Shown here piece after piece: positions 43,265 through 50,522 of a stretch of 50,522 bases of DNA (its first letter is position 1; the number at the start of each line of letters is the position of its first letter). The notes beneath the pieces were generated by a model, which did no database searches, was not told where the DNA came from, and saw only the letters and a list, made by a program, of their open reading frames with translations. The stretch is from Deltaproteobacteria bacterium (GTDB taxonomy: Bacteria > Desulfobacterota > Binatia > Binatales > Binataceae): positions 1 through 50,522 of the forward strand of contig JAJZAI010000024.1 in the NCBI GenBank assembly GCA_021799495.1, written 5' to 3'. The position numbers and the translations under genes are program-made.

Positions 43265-45148
43265 TTAGAGCAGGTTGAAGTTGTACTGGAATTGCGCCAG
43301 CAACATGCTTTGGCCCTTCAGGATGCCGCCCGCCATCGAGGCGTACGGGTTGCTGCCAAGGATTTCGATCGCCTGCAGCTTCATGAAGTACTTCTTGGTC
43401 CATGGCGGGTTCAGCACGATCGACGGAAACAGCAGGAAGGTGTTGCCCGCGGGGTTGTAAACCATCGTCCAGGTGGGCGCGATGTCTTCCCACAGCCACG
43501 AGGTGCCGATGTTGAACAGCGTGCTGACGTTGTTCTTGTAGTTGTTCTGGGGTTCGAGCGCGCCGCCCGTCCACGGTCCGAACGCTTCCATCATCGAGTT
43601 CGCGCCGTCGAGCGTGACGAAATCGTTGACTTCGACGTTGGCCGATAGGTTGCCGGTGCTGGTCAGCCACGGCGCGTAGGCCTGGTCGATATCCAAAGCG
43701 ACCATCCAGTTGAGCGTGTCGGTGTAGCGCACGCCCGACGGATTGCCGACGATGTCCCACGTGTTGACGCCCTGATGGTTGGTGTAAACCGCTTCCGCCC
43801 GTCCCACCAGCGGCAGGTACTCGGAAAGCGCTTCCGGCACCGGCAGCGGCATGTCGCCGGTCAGACCCACCTGCTGGATCGGCACGAACTTGTTCTCGAA
43901 CATGTTGGTGCCCTGCACCCAATAGGTATTCGGATAGAGATTCCAGCTATTGTAGTAAAAGGCCGTCAGCTCCGCCGGGCCGACCAGCGTATGGAAGCGC
44001 AGGCCCTCGTCCATATTCGATATGTTCGAGGCGGGGATATTCCACGGCGTAAGAACATCGAGCAAACTGCTGCCGGCCATCGCGCAGGGCCGGGCCAAGG
44101 CCGCCGGGTAGCGGCCGCGGCTGCCGGGCTGAGGCCCGAAGATGTGGATGAAATTCGAGCAGGCGTAGAACGGGTTGGCCAGCGGCGAGCCGATAATCCG
44201 GCTGAACTGCATCGGCTGTCCGGGCGGAACGAACGGAGGCGTCGCGCCGCCGATCACGGCGGTGTTCATCGGCGTGAAGTAGGTGGACGCGATATGCGCG
44301 CCGAAGCGGCCGGTCGGGTCGAAGCCGACGCCGGCGGGGAAACCGTTGTTCACCGTGCCGGCGTTGGTCATGCACTCGCCGTCGTAGCGATGGTCGGCGT
44401 AATAGCAACTGTTCCACATCGGCTGCAGCCGCGGGATCAGCACGCCTTCGAGAAAGTTCGAGGTGAACGGCCCGAACTCCGGCAGATTCAGGATCGGATG
44501 GATCATCCACTGCGGAATGCGCGACTGTTCGAGGTTCGAGAAGCCGAACGCCCAGGTCGTGTCCTGCGGGTTGATCACGTCGCCGACGCGGAAGGCCAGG
44601 GACTGTCCCCAGACCACGATCTGGTTGCCGACGTAAGTGGTCAGCGGGCCGGTCTTGTTCTCCCACCACGCGTCGCGCACCGTGTACTGGTTATAGAACC
44701 CGTTGCCGTACATCCCGAGTCCGTTCGCATTGTTGAACGCGTAGGGCGGCTCATAGACGAACCATTCGCGCATGAAGAACGAATTGCTGTCGTTGAGCTG
44801 GTAGTTCTCGTCCACCTGCAACAGCGTGCGCGCGGTCGCCAGCGAGTTCCGGCTGTGCGTGAACATCTGCAAGTTCGACGGGTTCTGCCACATGCCGAAG
44901 GTCTGGCTCAGATAGCCAGACACGTGCAGGCCGCTCAGCCAGCTATTCTCCTGCGACGCGCCGGAAGTTTGCGGCAACGCGTCGGCGTTGGCACCCGTGA
45001 TGTTGAGTCCGTTTGACGGCTGCGCATTGAGATCGCCGGCGCTCGCGGCGCCGACCAGCAGCCCGAAAATCATCAGCGCTCCAGCGAGCGCCGCCATTGT
45101 CCGGGAGACTCCCCCAGACCCGCACTTCTCGTGCAATCCAGTCTCCAT
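43265..45148 (-). CDS. DUF1302-family outer-membrane protein
   Basis: 627 residues; the start METGLHEKCGSGG follows GGGAGGAATTTGC, the strongest ribosome site in the window. Signal peptide to about residue 37 (core MAALAGALMIFGLLVG). The mature protein carries DUF1302 features: LSGLHVSGYLSQTFGMWQN, ARTLLQVDENYQLNDSNSFF, DAWWENKTGPLTTYVGNQIVVWGQSLAFRVGDVINPQDT, and a long series of aromatic-rich strands ending QFQYNFNLL. Barrels of this family are linked to uptake of hydrophobic or aromatic compounds in several phyla, usually with DUF1329. No DUF1329 gene is in the window. Asn/Gly/Pro-rich loops suggest a large 16-18 strand pore. A perfect terminator follows. Confidence 0.92.
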   Translation of the reverse strand: METGLHEKCGSGGVSRTMAALAGALMIFGLLVGAASAGDLNAQPSNGLNITGANADALPQTSGASQENSWLSGLHVSGYLSQTFGMWQNPSNLQMFTHSRNSLATARTLLQVDENYQLNDSNSFFMREWFVYEPPYAFNNANGLGMYGNGFYNQYTVRDAWWENKTGPLTTYVGNQIVVWGQSLAFRVGDVINPQDTTWAFGFSNLEQSRIPQWMIHPILNLPEFGPFTSNFLEGVLIPRLQPMWNSCYYADHRYDGECMTNAGTVNNGFPAGVGFDPTGRFGAHIASTYFTPMNTAVIGGATPPFVPPGQPMQFSRIIGSPLANPFYACSNFIHIFGPQPGSRGRYPAALARPCAMAGSSLLDVLTPWNIPASNISNMDEGLRFHTLVGPAELTAFYYNSWNLYPNTYWVQGTNMFENKFVPIQQVGLTGDMPLPVPEALSEYLPLVGRAEAVYTNHQGVNTWDIVGNPSGVRYTDTLNWMVALDIDQAYAPWLTSTGNLSANVEVNDFVTLDGANSMMEAFGPWTGGALEPQNNYKNNVSTLFNIGTSWLWEDIAPTWTMVYNPAGNTFLLFPSIVLNPPWTKKYFMKLQAIEILGSNPYASMAGGILKGQSMLLAQFQYNFNLL

Positions 45149-45872
45149 GCAAATTCCTCCCTGCCTGACTGAATCCAGGAACCTTGGAGATCGCCACACT
45201 CGGTTCCCTGAGCGGCTATCGGCGCCGCTGCTACCCCGGCGGCTTCCGATGACGCTTTCCAAATTGTTCGATTATCCGATTGGAGTTTTTCTGACCGGCA
45301 CGCTTCCGCAACGGCCCAAGGACGCGTCAAAAATCGCAGACTTAATCTTCAACGCGGGCGCCTGAATGAAAATGGCGCTGGGCGCTCAGGGCGATATCGG
45401 CTAATTCGAGGAGATTAATCCGGAAAAAAATGACAGCCGAACCAAACCCTCCCTGCGGAAACGCCTGAATCCGCACCTCCCTCCACCAAATAATCGCTCT
45501 CCATGCGCTTTCGACGGAACCGCGCCCGAGCGGATCGCAGACTGATAATCCCGCTCGGACCGTTCCGTGGTTTTCGCCTTGGCGCGGAAACCGCACGGCT
45601 TCCGCGCCTGCGAAAGCGCGACTGGCTATGTAACAAATCTTAAACATAAGATCAAATAGCGATAGCACGGTTTTTCGGACACGGCGGCGCAAGTGGCGCG
45701 TCCGCCGGTTCGGACTCCCGGCTTCCGGCCGCTGAAAACGCGCCGCGCCGCTCAGCCGTTTTTCCACAGCGGACCGTGCGCGCGATGTTAATCGAAGACC
45801 ACGCGAAACGGTGCGTTCGCGGATATGATTTGGTAGCGTCGGGCGTGGCCATCGCGGCCGGAGGTAATTGCG
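45149..45872. other. long intergenic region between the DUF1302 and formyltransferase genes
   Basis: 724 bp with no gene I can support on either strand. It holds the DUF1302 leader (minus) and the formyltransferase leader (plus). Near its middle ATCTTA-AACA-TAAGAT (45637-45652) is a perfect 6-4-6 inverted repeat in an AT-rich patch. On the minus strand TTGATC and TACATA flank that repeat with a 17-bp spacer, a weak candidate promoter that would give a leader of about 470 bases. A 38-codon plus-strand frame at 45249-45365 is not convincing. Confidence 0.4.
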
Positions 45873-46802
45873 TTGCGAATCGTATTGATCGGCCAGGCGG
45901 CCTTTGCCGAAAAGGCGCTTGAAACCCTGCACGCGCGCGGGGAGACGATCGTCCACGTCTATGCGCCGCCCGACGAACCCGGCGGCCGGCCCGATCCCCT
46001 GAAGCGCAAAGCGCTCGAATTGAAGCTGCCTTTGAGCCAGCCCGCGTCCTTTCGCGGCGAGGCGGAATTCGCACGCTTCAAGGCGCTCGACGCCGATCTC
46101 GCCGTGATGGCCTTCGTGACGATTATCGTGCCCGAGCGCGTTCTCTACGCGCCGCGCTTTCGCGCCATCTGCTTCCATCCCTCGCTCTTGCCGCGTCATC
46201 GCGGCGCCAGCGCGATCAACTGGGCGATAATCCATGGCGACGCGGAGACCGGCGTGACCTGGTTCTGGCCCGATCGCGGCATCGATACCGGTCCGATCCT
46301 GGTGCAACGGCGCGTGCCGATCGGCCCCGCCGACAGCACCGGATCGCTTTATTTCAACACGCTCTTTCCGCTCGGAATCGAGACCATGACCGAAGCGATC
46401 GATTTGATTCGCGCCGGCCATCCGCCCGCCGCCGCGCAGGACGAGCGGCTGGCCACCTACGAGGCTCCGTGCCGCGACGAGCACGCGGAAATCGATTTTC
46501 GCAAGCCCGCGCGCGAGGTCCATAATCTGGTTCGCGGATGCGATCCGCAGCCCGGCGCTTTCACGGCGCTCGGTGGCCGGCGGCTCAGGCTTTTCGACGC
46601 CGCGGCGCCGGGAGCGCCGGTCGCCGCGCCGCCGGGTTCCATCATCGCGATCGACGAAAAGGCGATGACGATCGCGTTGAACGGCGGCTCGCTCGTGGTG
46701 CGGCGGGCGCGCTTCGAGCCGAGTCCGAAAAAAGTTTCGCCCGCCGAACTGGCCGCCGCCGGCGAGCTGCGGGTTGGCGCGCGTTGCGGTCCGCCCGCGT
46801 GA
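45873..46802 (+). CDS. formyl-tetrahydrofolate hydrolase/formyltransferase-domain protein
   Basis: 309 residues, TTG start with CGGAGG 9 bp upstream. It matches the N-terminal hydrolase domain of animal 10-formyl-THF dehydrogenase more than methionyl-tRNA formyltransferase: AICFHPSLLPRHRGASAIN, FWPDRGIDTGPI, SLYFNTLFPLGIETM and a C-terminal barrel-like part (IDFRKPAREVHNLVRG). Catalytic residues: H102 and D138 are present; the Asn of Fmt is replaced by Cys at 100, as Ile/Tyr variations occur in the dehydrogenase. The carrier and aldehyde dehydrogenase domains are absent. It may transfer or hydrolyse a formyl group in nucleotide-sugar or folate metabolism. Confidence 0.85.
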   Translation: MRIVLIGQAAFAEKALETLHARGETIVHVYAPPDEPGGRPDPLKRKALELKLPLSQPASFRGEAEFARFKALDADLAVMAFVTIIVPERVLYAPRFRAICFHPSLLPRHRGASAINWAIIHGDAETGVTWFWPDRGIDTGPILVQRRVPIGPADSTGSLYFNTLFPLGIETMTEAIDLIRAGHPPAAAQDERLATYEAPCRDEHAEIDFRKPAREVHNLVRGCDPQPGAFTALGGRRLRLFDAAAPGAPVAAPPGSIIAIDEKAMTIALNGGSLVVRRARFEPSPKKVSPAELAAAGELRVGARCGPPA

Positions 46803-46826
46803 CGGCGGAACGCGTTCGAGCAGGCG

Positions 46827-47852
46827 ATGCGGTTGTGCGCGGGCACTGCGAAGGGAATCGTGATTATCGATCCGGCGCGCGGCGGCCGGCCGCTGATGGC
46901 GCTGGCCGATCCGCCGTCGGTCTGGTGCATGGCGCGGGACGCCGGCGATCCGAATCTGCTGTTCGCCGGCGCGGCGCATAACGCGTTTGCGGGCAGCGCC
47001 CGCGGCCGCGCTTCGCTGGCGCGTTCGACCGATGGCGGCCGATCGTGGACCGATATCACTCCCGGCGCCGCGCGCGAAGAGGAAGTATGGGCCGTCGCCG
47101 CCGCGCCCGGGCGCTCGGGAACGGTCTATATCGGCACGTCGCGCGGGCGGCTTTTCCGCAGCGAAAACGCCGGTGCGAGTTTTCGTGAATGCGCGGCGCC
47201 GCGCCGCCCGCCCGCCCGCGATCGCTTCGGCGCGGCGGCGCCGCGTGCGTCGATTCGCGCGATTCGCTTCAGTCCGCGCGATGCTTCCGTGATCCACGTT
47301 GTGCTCGAAGCCGCGGGCGTGTTTCGCTCGACCGACGGCGCGCGCGGCTTCGAAGCGCTCGAGCGGCCGGCCGCCGAAGAGTTTCACGATCTCGCGATCG
47401 ATCCTGGCGATCCTTCGCGCATGGCCGTCGCCACGGACGCGGGCGTCTATTTTTCGGCCACCGGCGGCGCGTCATGGAGCCGCGCCGCCGGCCTGAGCCG
47501 GGAATGGGCGATCGCGCTGCTGTTCGCCGGCGCAGGCGCCGGACATTCCGTATTCGCTTCCGCCGCCGCCGCGCCGCCGCCACTGTGGGCGATGGGCCCG
47601 GCGGGCGCGGACGCGATGATTTTTCGCAGCTTCGATCAAGGCCGCACGTTCGCGCCGCTTGCTTACGCCGGCGGCGCGGCCCATCCGGGACGCGGAGCGG
47701 CGATGCGGTTCGCGATGAATCCCGACAATCCGAACGATATTTTCGCCGCGATGTCGGACGGCTCGATCATGCGGATCGACGCCGCCGCGGGCGTGGCGCG
47801 GCTAATCGCGGAACGGTTGCCGCCGGTTTACGACGTGCTGGTGATTCCTTGA
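46827..47852 (+). CDS. Asp-box (BNR/VPS10-like) beta-propeller protein
   Basis: 341 residues, no signal peptide. It has five Asp-boxes (S-x-D-x-G-x-x-W/F type) at about residues 67-74 (STDGGRSW), 112-119 (SENAGASF), 168-175 (STDGARGF), 210-217 (SATGGASW) and 268-275 (SFDQGRTF), with one to two strands between, as in a six- or seven-bladed propeller of the sialidase/photosystem-assembly (Ycf48) type. No sialidase catalytic residues can be assigned. It begins 24 bp after the formyltransferase and probably shares its transcript. A structural or binding role is likely. Confidence 0.85.
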   Translation: MRLCAGTAKGIVIIDPARGGRPLMALADPPSVWCMARDAGDPNLLFAGAAHNAFAGSARGRASLARSTDGGRSWTDITPGAAREEEVWAVAAAPGRSGTVYIGTSRGRLFRSENAGASFRECAAPRRPPARDRFGAAAPRASIRAIRFSPRDASVIHVVLEAAGVFRSTDGARGFEALERPAAEEFHDLAIDPGDPSRMAVATDAGVYFSATGGASWSRAAGLSREWAIALLFAGAGAGHSVFASAAAAPPPLWAMGPAGADAMIFRSFDQGRTFAPLAYAGGAAHPGRGAAMRFAMNPDNPNDIFAAMSDGSIMRIDAAAGVARLIAERLPPVYDVLVIP

Positions 47853-48003
47853 TCGCGGATGGGCGCGGGAATTCTCGAACATCGCGGCCCGCGCCTGAGC
47901 GCTCAATCGCGCCGGCGGACCTTTTCGTCGCGGCGCGACGACAGTATCTCCAGGCTTACCAGCCGCGCGACCAGTAGGCGGTTCGCGTCTCCGGTGGGCC
48001 AGG

Positions 48004-48897
48004 TTACGCGGCTTGCGCCGTACGCGCTCGCTTCACCTCGGTCGCCATCCCGAGCTTTTCAAGCAGGCAGATCGCGGCATAACCGGCGTCAGGCTGGCGC
48101 CAGTCGCGTCCGAGGCGCGCCAGCGCCGGCCGCGCATGATGGTTGCGATGCCAATTCTCGCCCTGAAAAAAATGCATCGCGCCGAGCCATCCGACGTTGC
48201 GGCTCGAATCGGAGCCGACGGGAGTGTTGGGTTCCGTATGGCATACGCTGTTCACGAAGCATTGCGCATGCAGGGAAAAGACCAGCCGAATCGCTCCCGG
48301 CCAGAAGAACGCGGCCCAGCCGAAAAAAAGGCCGCCGAAAAACGACAGCGCCAGGATCGGCGGCTGGAGCGCCGGCCAGATGCGATATGACCGGCCGGCC
48401 ATGTCCGGGCAGAATTTGCCGATCGCCGGCATTTCCGCCTGCCATAGCCAGCGCAAATGCGCCCACCAGAAACCGTGCCGCACGGGACTGGAAACGTCGC
48501 CCTCGCCGTCGGCGTTGGCGTGATGAATCCGATGGCTGGCGACCCAGGTGAGCGGCAAGCCGGAGCCGTTGAAGATGGCGAAGAAAATCAGCGCCGCCTC
48601 GACCCATCGATTCAGCTTCACCGCGCGGTGGGCCAGTGCGCGATGGTAACAGACGGTCGTGCCGATGCCGCCAATCCAGCTAAGCGCGACCGCGCCGGCC
48701 AGAATGCGCCATCCCGGCAACGGAAACAGAATCAGGCCGGCCAGTGCGGTGGCGTGAATCAGGATGAACCACGGCAGCACCATCCGGTCATGCCGGGTGG
48801 TGCGCCACCACGGCCATTCCCATCCCGGAATGGCCGCCGGCGCGGGCTCGATCGAAAGTGCGGACGGATTGGACGGTGTGGCTGCCAAATGGCTCAC
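48004..48897 (-). CDS. acyl-CoA/acyl-lipid delta-9-type fatty acid desaturase
   Basis: Integral membrane di-iron desaturase, 297 residues, GTG start. Three His boxes: HRALAH (85-90), HRIHH (122-126) and ENWHRNHH near 257-264, spaced as in the delta-9 desaturase family. Membrane segments at about 40-80 and 190-215. It introduces a double bond into saturated fatty acyl chains, needed for membrane fluidity; the electron donor is not in view. It is 39 bp downstream of the RhlE-type helicase on the same strand. Confidence 0.92.
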   Translation of the reverse strand: MSHLAATPSNPSALSIEPAPAAIPGWEWPWWRTTRHDRMVLPWFILIHATALAGLILFPLPGWRILAGAVALSWIGGIGTTVCYHRALAHRAVKLNRWVEAALIFFAIFNGSGLPLTWVASHRIHHANADGEGDVSSPVRHGFWWAHLRWLWQAEMPAIGKFCPDMAGRSYRIWPALQPPILALSFFGGLFFGWAAFFWPGAIRLVFSLHAQCFVNSVCHTEPNTPVGSDSSRNVGWLGAMHFFQGENWHRNHHARPALARLGRDWRQPDAGYAAICLLEKLGMATEVKRARTAQAA

Positions 48898-48936
48898 CTT
48901 TTGGTTGTCGCGATAGTTCGCTGGTTCCGCGCGCGA

Positions 48937-50157
48937 TCAGCGCGCACGGAAACGGTTTCGGCGCGGTTGACGATGACCGCTTGCGGGACGATTGATGGCC
49001 GGCGCGGGCGGCCGATCCGCTGGCGGCGGCTGAAGCGCCGGCGGTTCGAAACCGGCCACGACAGTGCGCTCGAGCCTGCGGCCCAGCCGCTTTTCAAGGT
49101 CGCCGAGCGCGTTGCGCTCCTCAGGCGTGACGAGCGTCAGCGCCTCGCCCGATTTGCCCATTCGGGCCGTGCGGCCGATGCGATGAATGTAGGTGTCGGA
49201 GGCGTCGGGCAGGTCGAAATTGATGACGTGGGAGACGTCGGGAATATCAAGCCCGCGCGCCGCGATATCGGTCGCGACGAGCACGCGATAGGCGCCGCGG
49301 CGAAATCCGGACAACGCGGCGCTCCGCTGCTTCTGCGAGCGGTCGCCATGGATCGCCGCCGCGGCCACGCCGCCGCGCCCCAGCATCCGCGTGACCCGGT
49401 CGGCGCGGCTGCGCGTGCGCGTGAAAACGATCGCGCTCTCGACTTCCGGCCGTTTCATCAATTCGAGCAGCAACGGTCCCTTGTCGGCGATTTCCACCGG
49501 GCAGACCGCGTGCCGAATCGTGGCCGGCGGCGCGGCGATTTTACCGATATTGACGCGGACCGGGTCGCGCAGGAACTCGCGCGCAATCTGTTCGACCTCG
49601 GGGTCCATCGTCGCCGAAAACATCAGCGTTTGGCGCGGCGCCTTGAGCTCCCGCATGATCCGGCGCAACTGCGGCAAAAAGCCCATGTCGAGCATCCGGT
49701 CGGCCTCGTCGATCACGACCATCGCGATTCGTTCGAGCCGGACCGTGCCGCGCTCAAGATGGTCGATCAGGCGGCCGGGACAGGCGATCAGATAATCCGC
49801 GGTGCGCAGGTCCGCGATCTGCCGGTGCATCGATTCCCCGCCGACGATCACGGCCTTGCGCACGCGGCCGTCGCGCGAAAGCAGGTCGGCCTCATGCCCG
49901 ATTTGGGCCGCGAGCTCGCGCGTCGGAGCCAGAATCAGCGCAGTGACGCCGGCGCCGCGCTGCGCGCGCAGCCGGTTCAACATCGGCAGCAGGAACGCGG
50001 CGGTTTTGCCGCTTCCGGTGCCGGCGGTCGCGACCAGATCGCGGCCCGTCAGCGCCACCGGAATCGCGCCGGATTGAATCGGCGTGGGTTCGCGATGGCC
50101 TCGGTCGCGGATCGATTGAAGGGTTTCGGACGAAAGTGCAAATGCGGAAAAAGACAA
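48937..50157 (-). CDS. rhlE: DEAD-box RNA helicase, RhlE-type
   Basis: ATP-dependent RNA unwinding, 406 residues, TTG start with GGAG 5 bp upstream. All motifs are seen: Q motif (REPTPIQSGAIP), Walker A ATAGTGSGKT (43-52), APTRELAAQ, VIDEADRMLDMGF, SATMD, IVFTRTRSRADR, ATDIAARGLDIPDVSHVINFD and HRIGRTARMG. The C-terminal tail is Pro/Arg-rich (PPADRPPAPAINRP...), as in RhlE, and gives general RNA binding. Functions in ribosome biogenesis and RNA turnover. It is the first gene of a two-gene unit with the desaturase; the 239 bp upstream (50158-50396) holds nothing I recognise. Confidence 0.95.
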   Translation of the reverse strand: MSFSAFALSSETLQSIRDRGHREPTPIQSGAIPVALTGRDLVATAGTGSGKTAAFLLPMLNRLRAQRGAGVTALILAPTRELAAQIGHEADLLSRDGRVRKAVIVGGESMHRQIADLRTADYLIACPGRLIDHLERGTVRLERIAMVVIDEADRMLDMGFLPQLRRIMRELKAPRQTLMFSATMDPEVEQIAREFLRDPVRVNIGKIAAPPATIRHAVCPVEIADKGPLLLELMKRPEVESAIVFTRTRSRADRVTRMLGRGGVAAAAIHGDRSQKQRSAALSGFRRGAYRVLVATDIAARGLDIPDVSHVINFDLPDASDTYIHRIGRTARMGKSGEALTLVTPEERNALGDLEKRLGRRLERTVVAGFEPPALQPPPADRPPAPAINRPASGHRQPRRNRFRAR

Positions 50158-50396
50158 ACGGTCTCCGTTTTCAGAGCCAGCGGATTCAGGTCGGGCCGAG
50201 AGGCCAAACGATTGGTTCTGGGTGGTTGGGTTACGGCGTCACGGAATCCGACGCGCGCTTGGCCAAGATTGGCTTGTAAGAGAAGGTACGGGTAAATGCG
50301 TCCCCGATCAAGTAGGACCATGCCGCGGGCGGGCGCATGCGGCTGCGGACCCAAAGGTTTGATTTCGTAACGCCCGATGAAAGGGATGAGCGGACT

Positions 50397-50522
50397 TTAT
50401 TGCGGGATCGAGCCGCGCAAACGTTCGCGATCTTTGTCGTCGCCGACGCTCGGCAAACGCGGACATATCTCAGCCAGCCAGCGGATGCTCACGGCGTCGT
50501 CAAGCGCGCGCCCGTCAGCGTC
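50397..50522 (-). CDS. C-terminal fragment of an unidentified gene (runs off the right edge)
   Basis: 41 codons open to the window edge and ending TAA at 50397: the visible C-terminus contains DDAVSIRWLAEICPRLPSVG and ends RGSIPQ. Composition and codon use fit the genome. No motif can be assigned from so short a piece. Confidence 0.4.
   Translation of the reverse strand, partial: DADGRALDDAVSIRWLAEICPRLPSVGDDKDRERLRGSIPQ

Noticed and set aside
45342-47387. 681-codon minus-strand frame
   Set aside because: It lies opposite the formyltransferase and propeller genes, which have motifs, ribosome sites and continuity.
50049-50354. 101-codon minus-strand frame upstream of the helicase
   Set aside because: It overlaps the helicase start in another frame and shows no domain.

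Overview
The window is GC-rich, densely packed bacterial chromosome with short intergenic gaps, frequent GTG/TTG starts and both strands used in blocks. The gene set suggests an uncultured, metabolically versatile soil or sediment bacterium of the deltaproteobacterial / Candidatus Binatota type: several luciferase-like flavin oxidoreductases, CaiB/BaiF CoA-transferase, acyl-CoA dehydrogenase-like and alpha/beta hydrolase genes, a DUF1302 outer-membrane protein, and a threonine operon with a phosphoglycerate-mutase-like gene where a homoserine kinase would be expected. The taxonomy is inferred from gene content, not from a marker gene. I saw no rRNA, tRNA, CRISPR array or transposase.

Layout. 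1-3.9 kb (mostly minus): N-terminal half of an RND efflux permease, a small secreted protein, a glutathione S-transferase behind a promoter whose spacer is a perfect palindrome, and an inositol monophosphatase. 4.0-5.4 kb (plus): a BON-like lipoprotein and a secreted helical protein. 5.4-9.5 kb: ACAD-like flavoprotein and UbiB-family kinase (minus), MFS exporter (plus). 9.5-11.0 kb: a lower-GC accessory patch with a lone wHTH + PD-(D/E)XK nuclease-like gene and an AT-rich leader. 11.0-16.9 kb (plus): aminotransferase, homoserine dehydrogenase, threonine synthase, ApgM-like protein and a GlpX homologue lacking one metal ligand. 17-20 kb (minus): orphan BMP-family binding lipoprotein, an SDR without the catalytic Lys, and an F420/FMN oxidoreductase.

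20.1-23.3 kb (plus): lytic transglycosylase, then a strong Fur box in front of a cupredoxin / CxxCH haem-binding / outer-membrane protein set. 23.4-30.1 kb: gamma-glutamyltransferase, small conserved-looking proteins, a GYD protein ending inside a palindromic MITE-like element, NUDIX hydrolase, DsbA/HCCA-isomerase-like protein, tandem universal stress protein, and a small protein + Fur regulator pair. 30.4-35.6 kb (plus): a catabolic-looking unit of CoA-transferase, alpha/beta hydrolase and two tandemly duplicated luciferase-like oxidoreductases, closed by a terminator.

35.7-50.5 kb: MenA/UbiA prenyltransferase, ferritin-like DUF protein, SppA protease, MHS-type MFS transporter, a translationally coupled hydrolase-phosphatase pair, the DUF1302 porin-like protein with a textbook terminator, a stand-alone formyl-THF hydrolase-type protein, an Asp-box beta-propeller, a delta-9-type desaturase, an RhlE-type helicase and the C-terminus of an unidentified gene. 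The best candidates for something not yet described are the Fur-controlled cupredoxin/haem-binding/outer-membrane set, the GlpX E213Q variant, the operator-in-spacer promoter and the lone nuclease in the low-GC patch.
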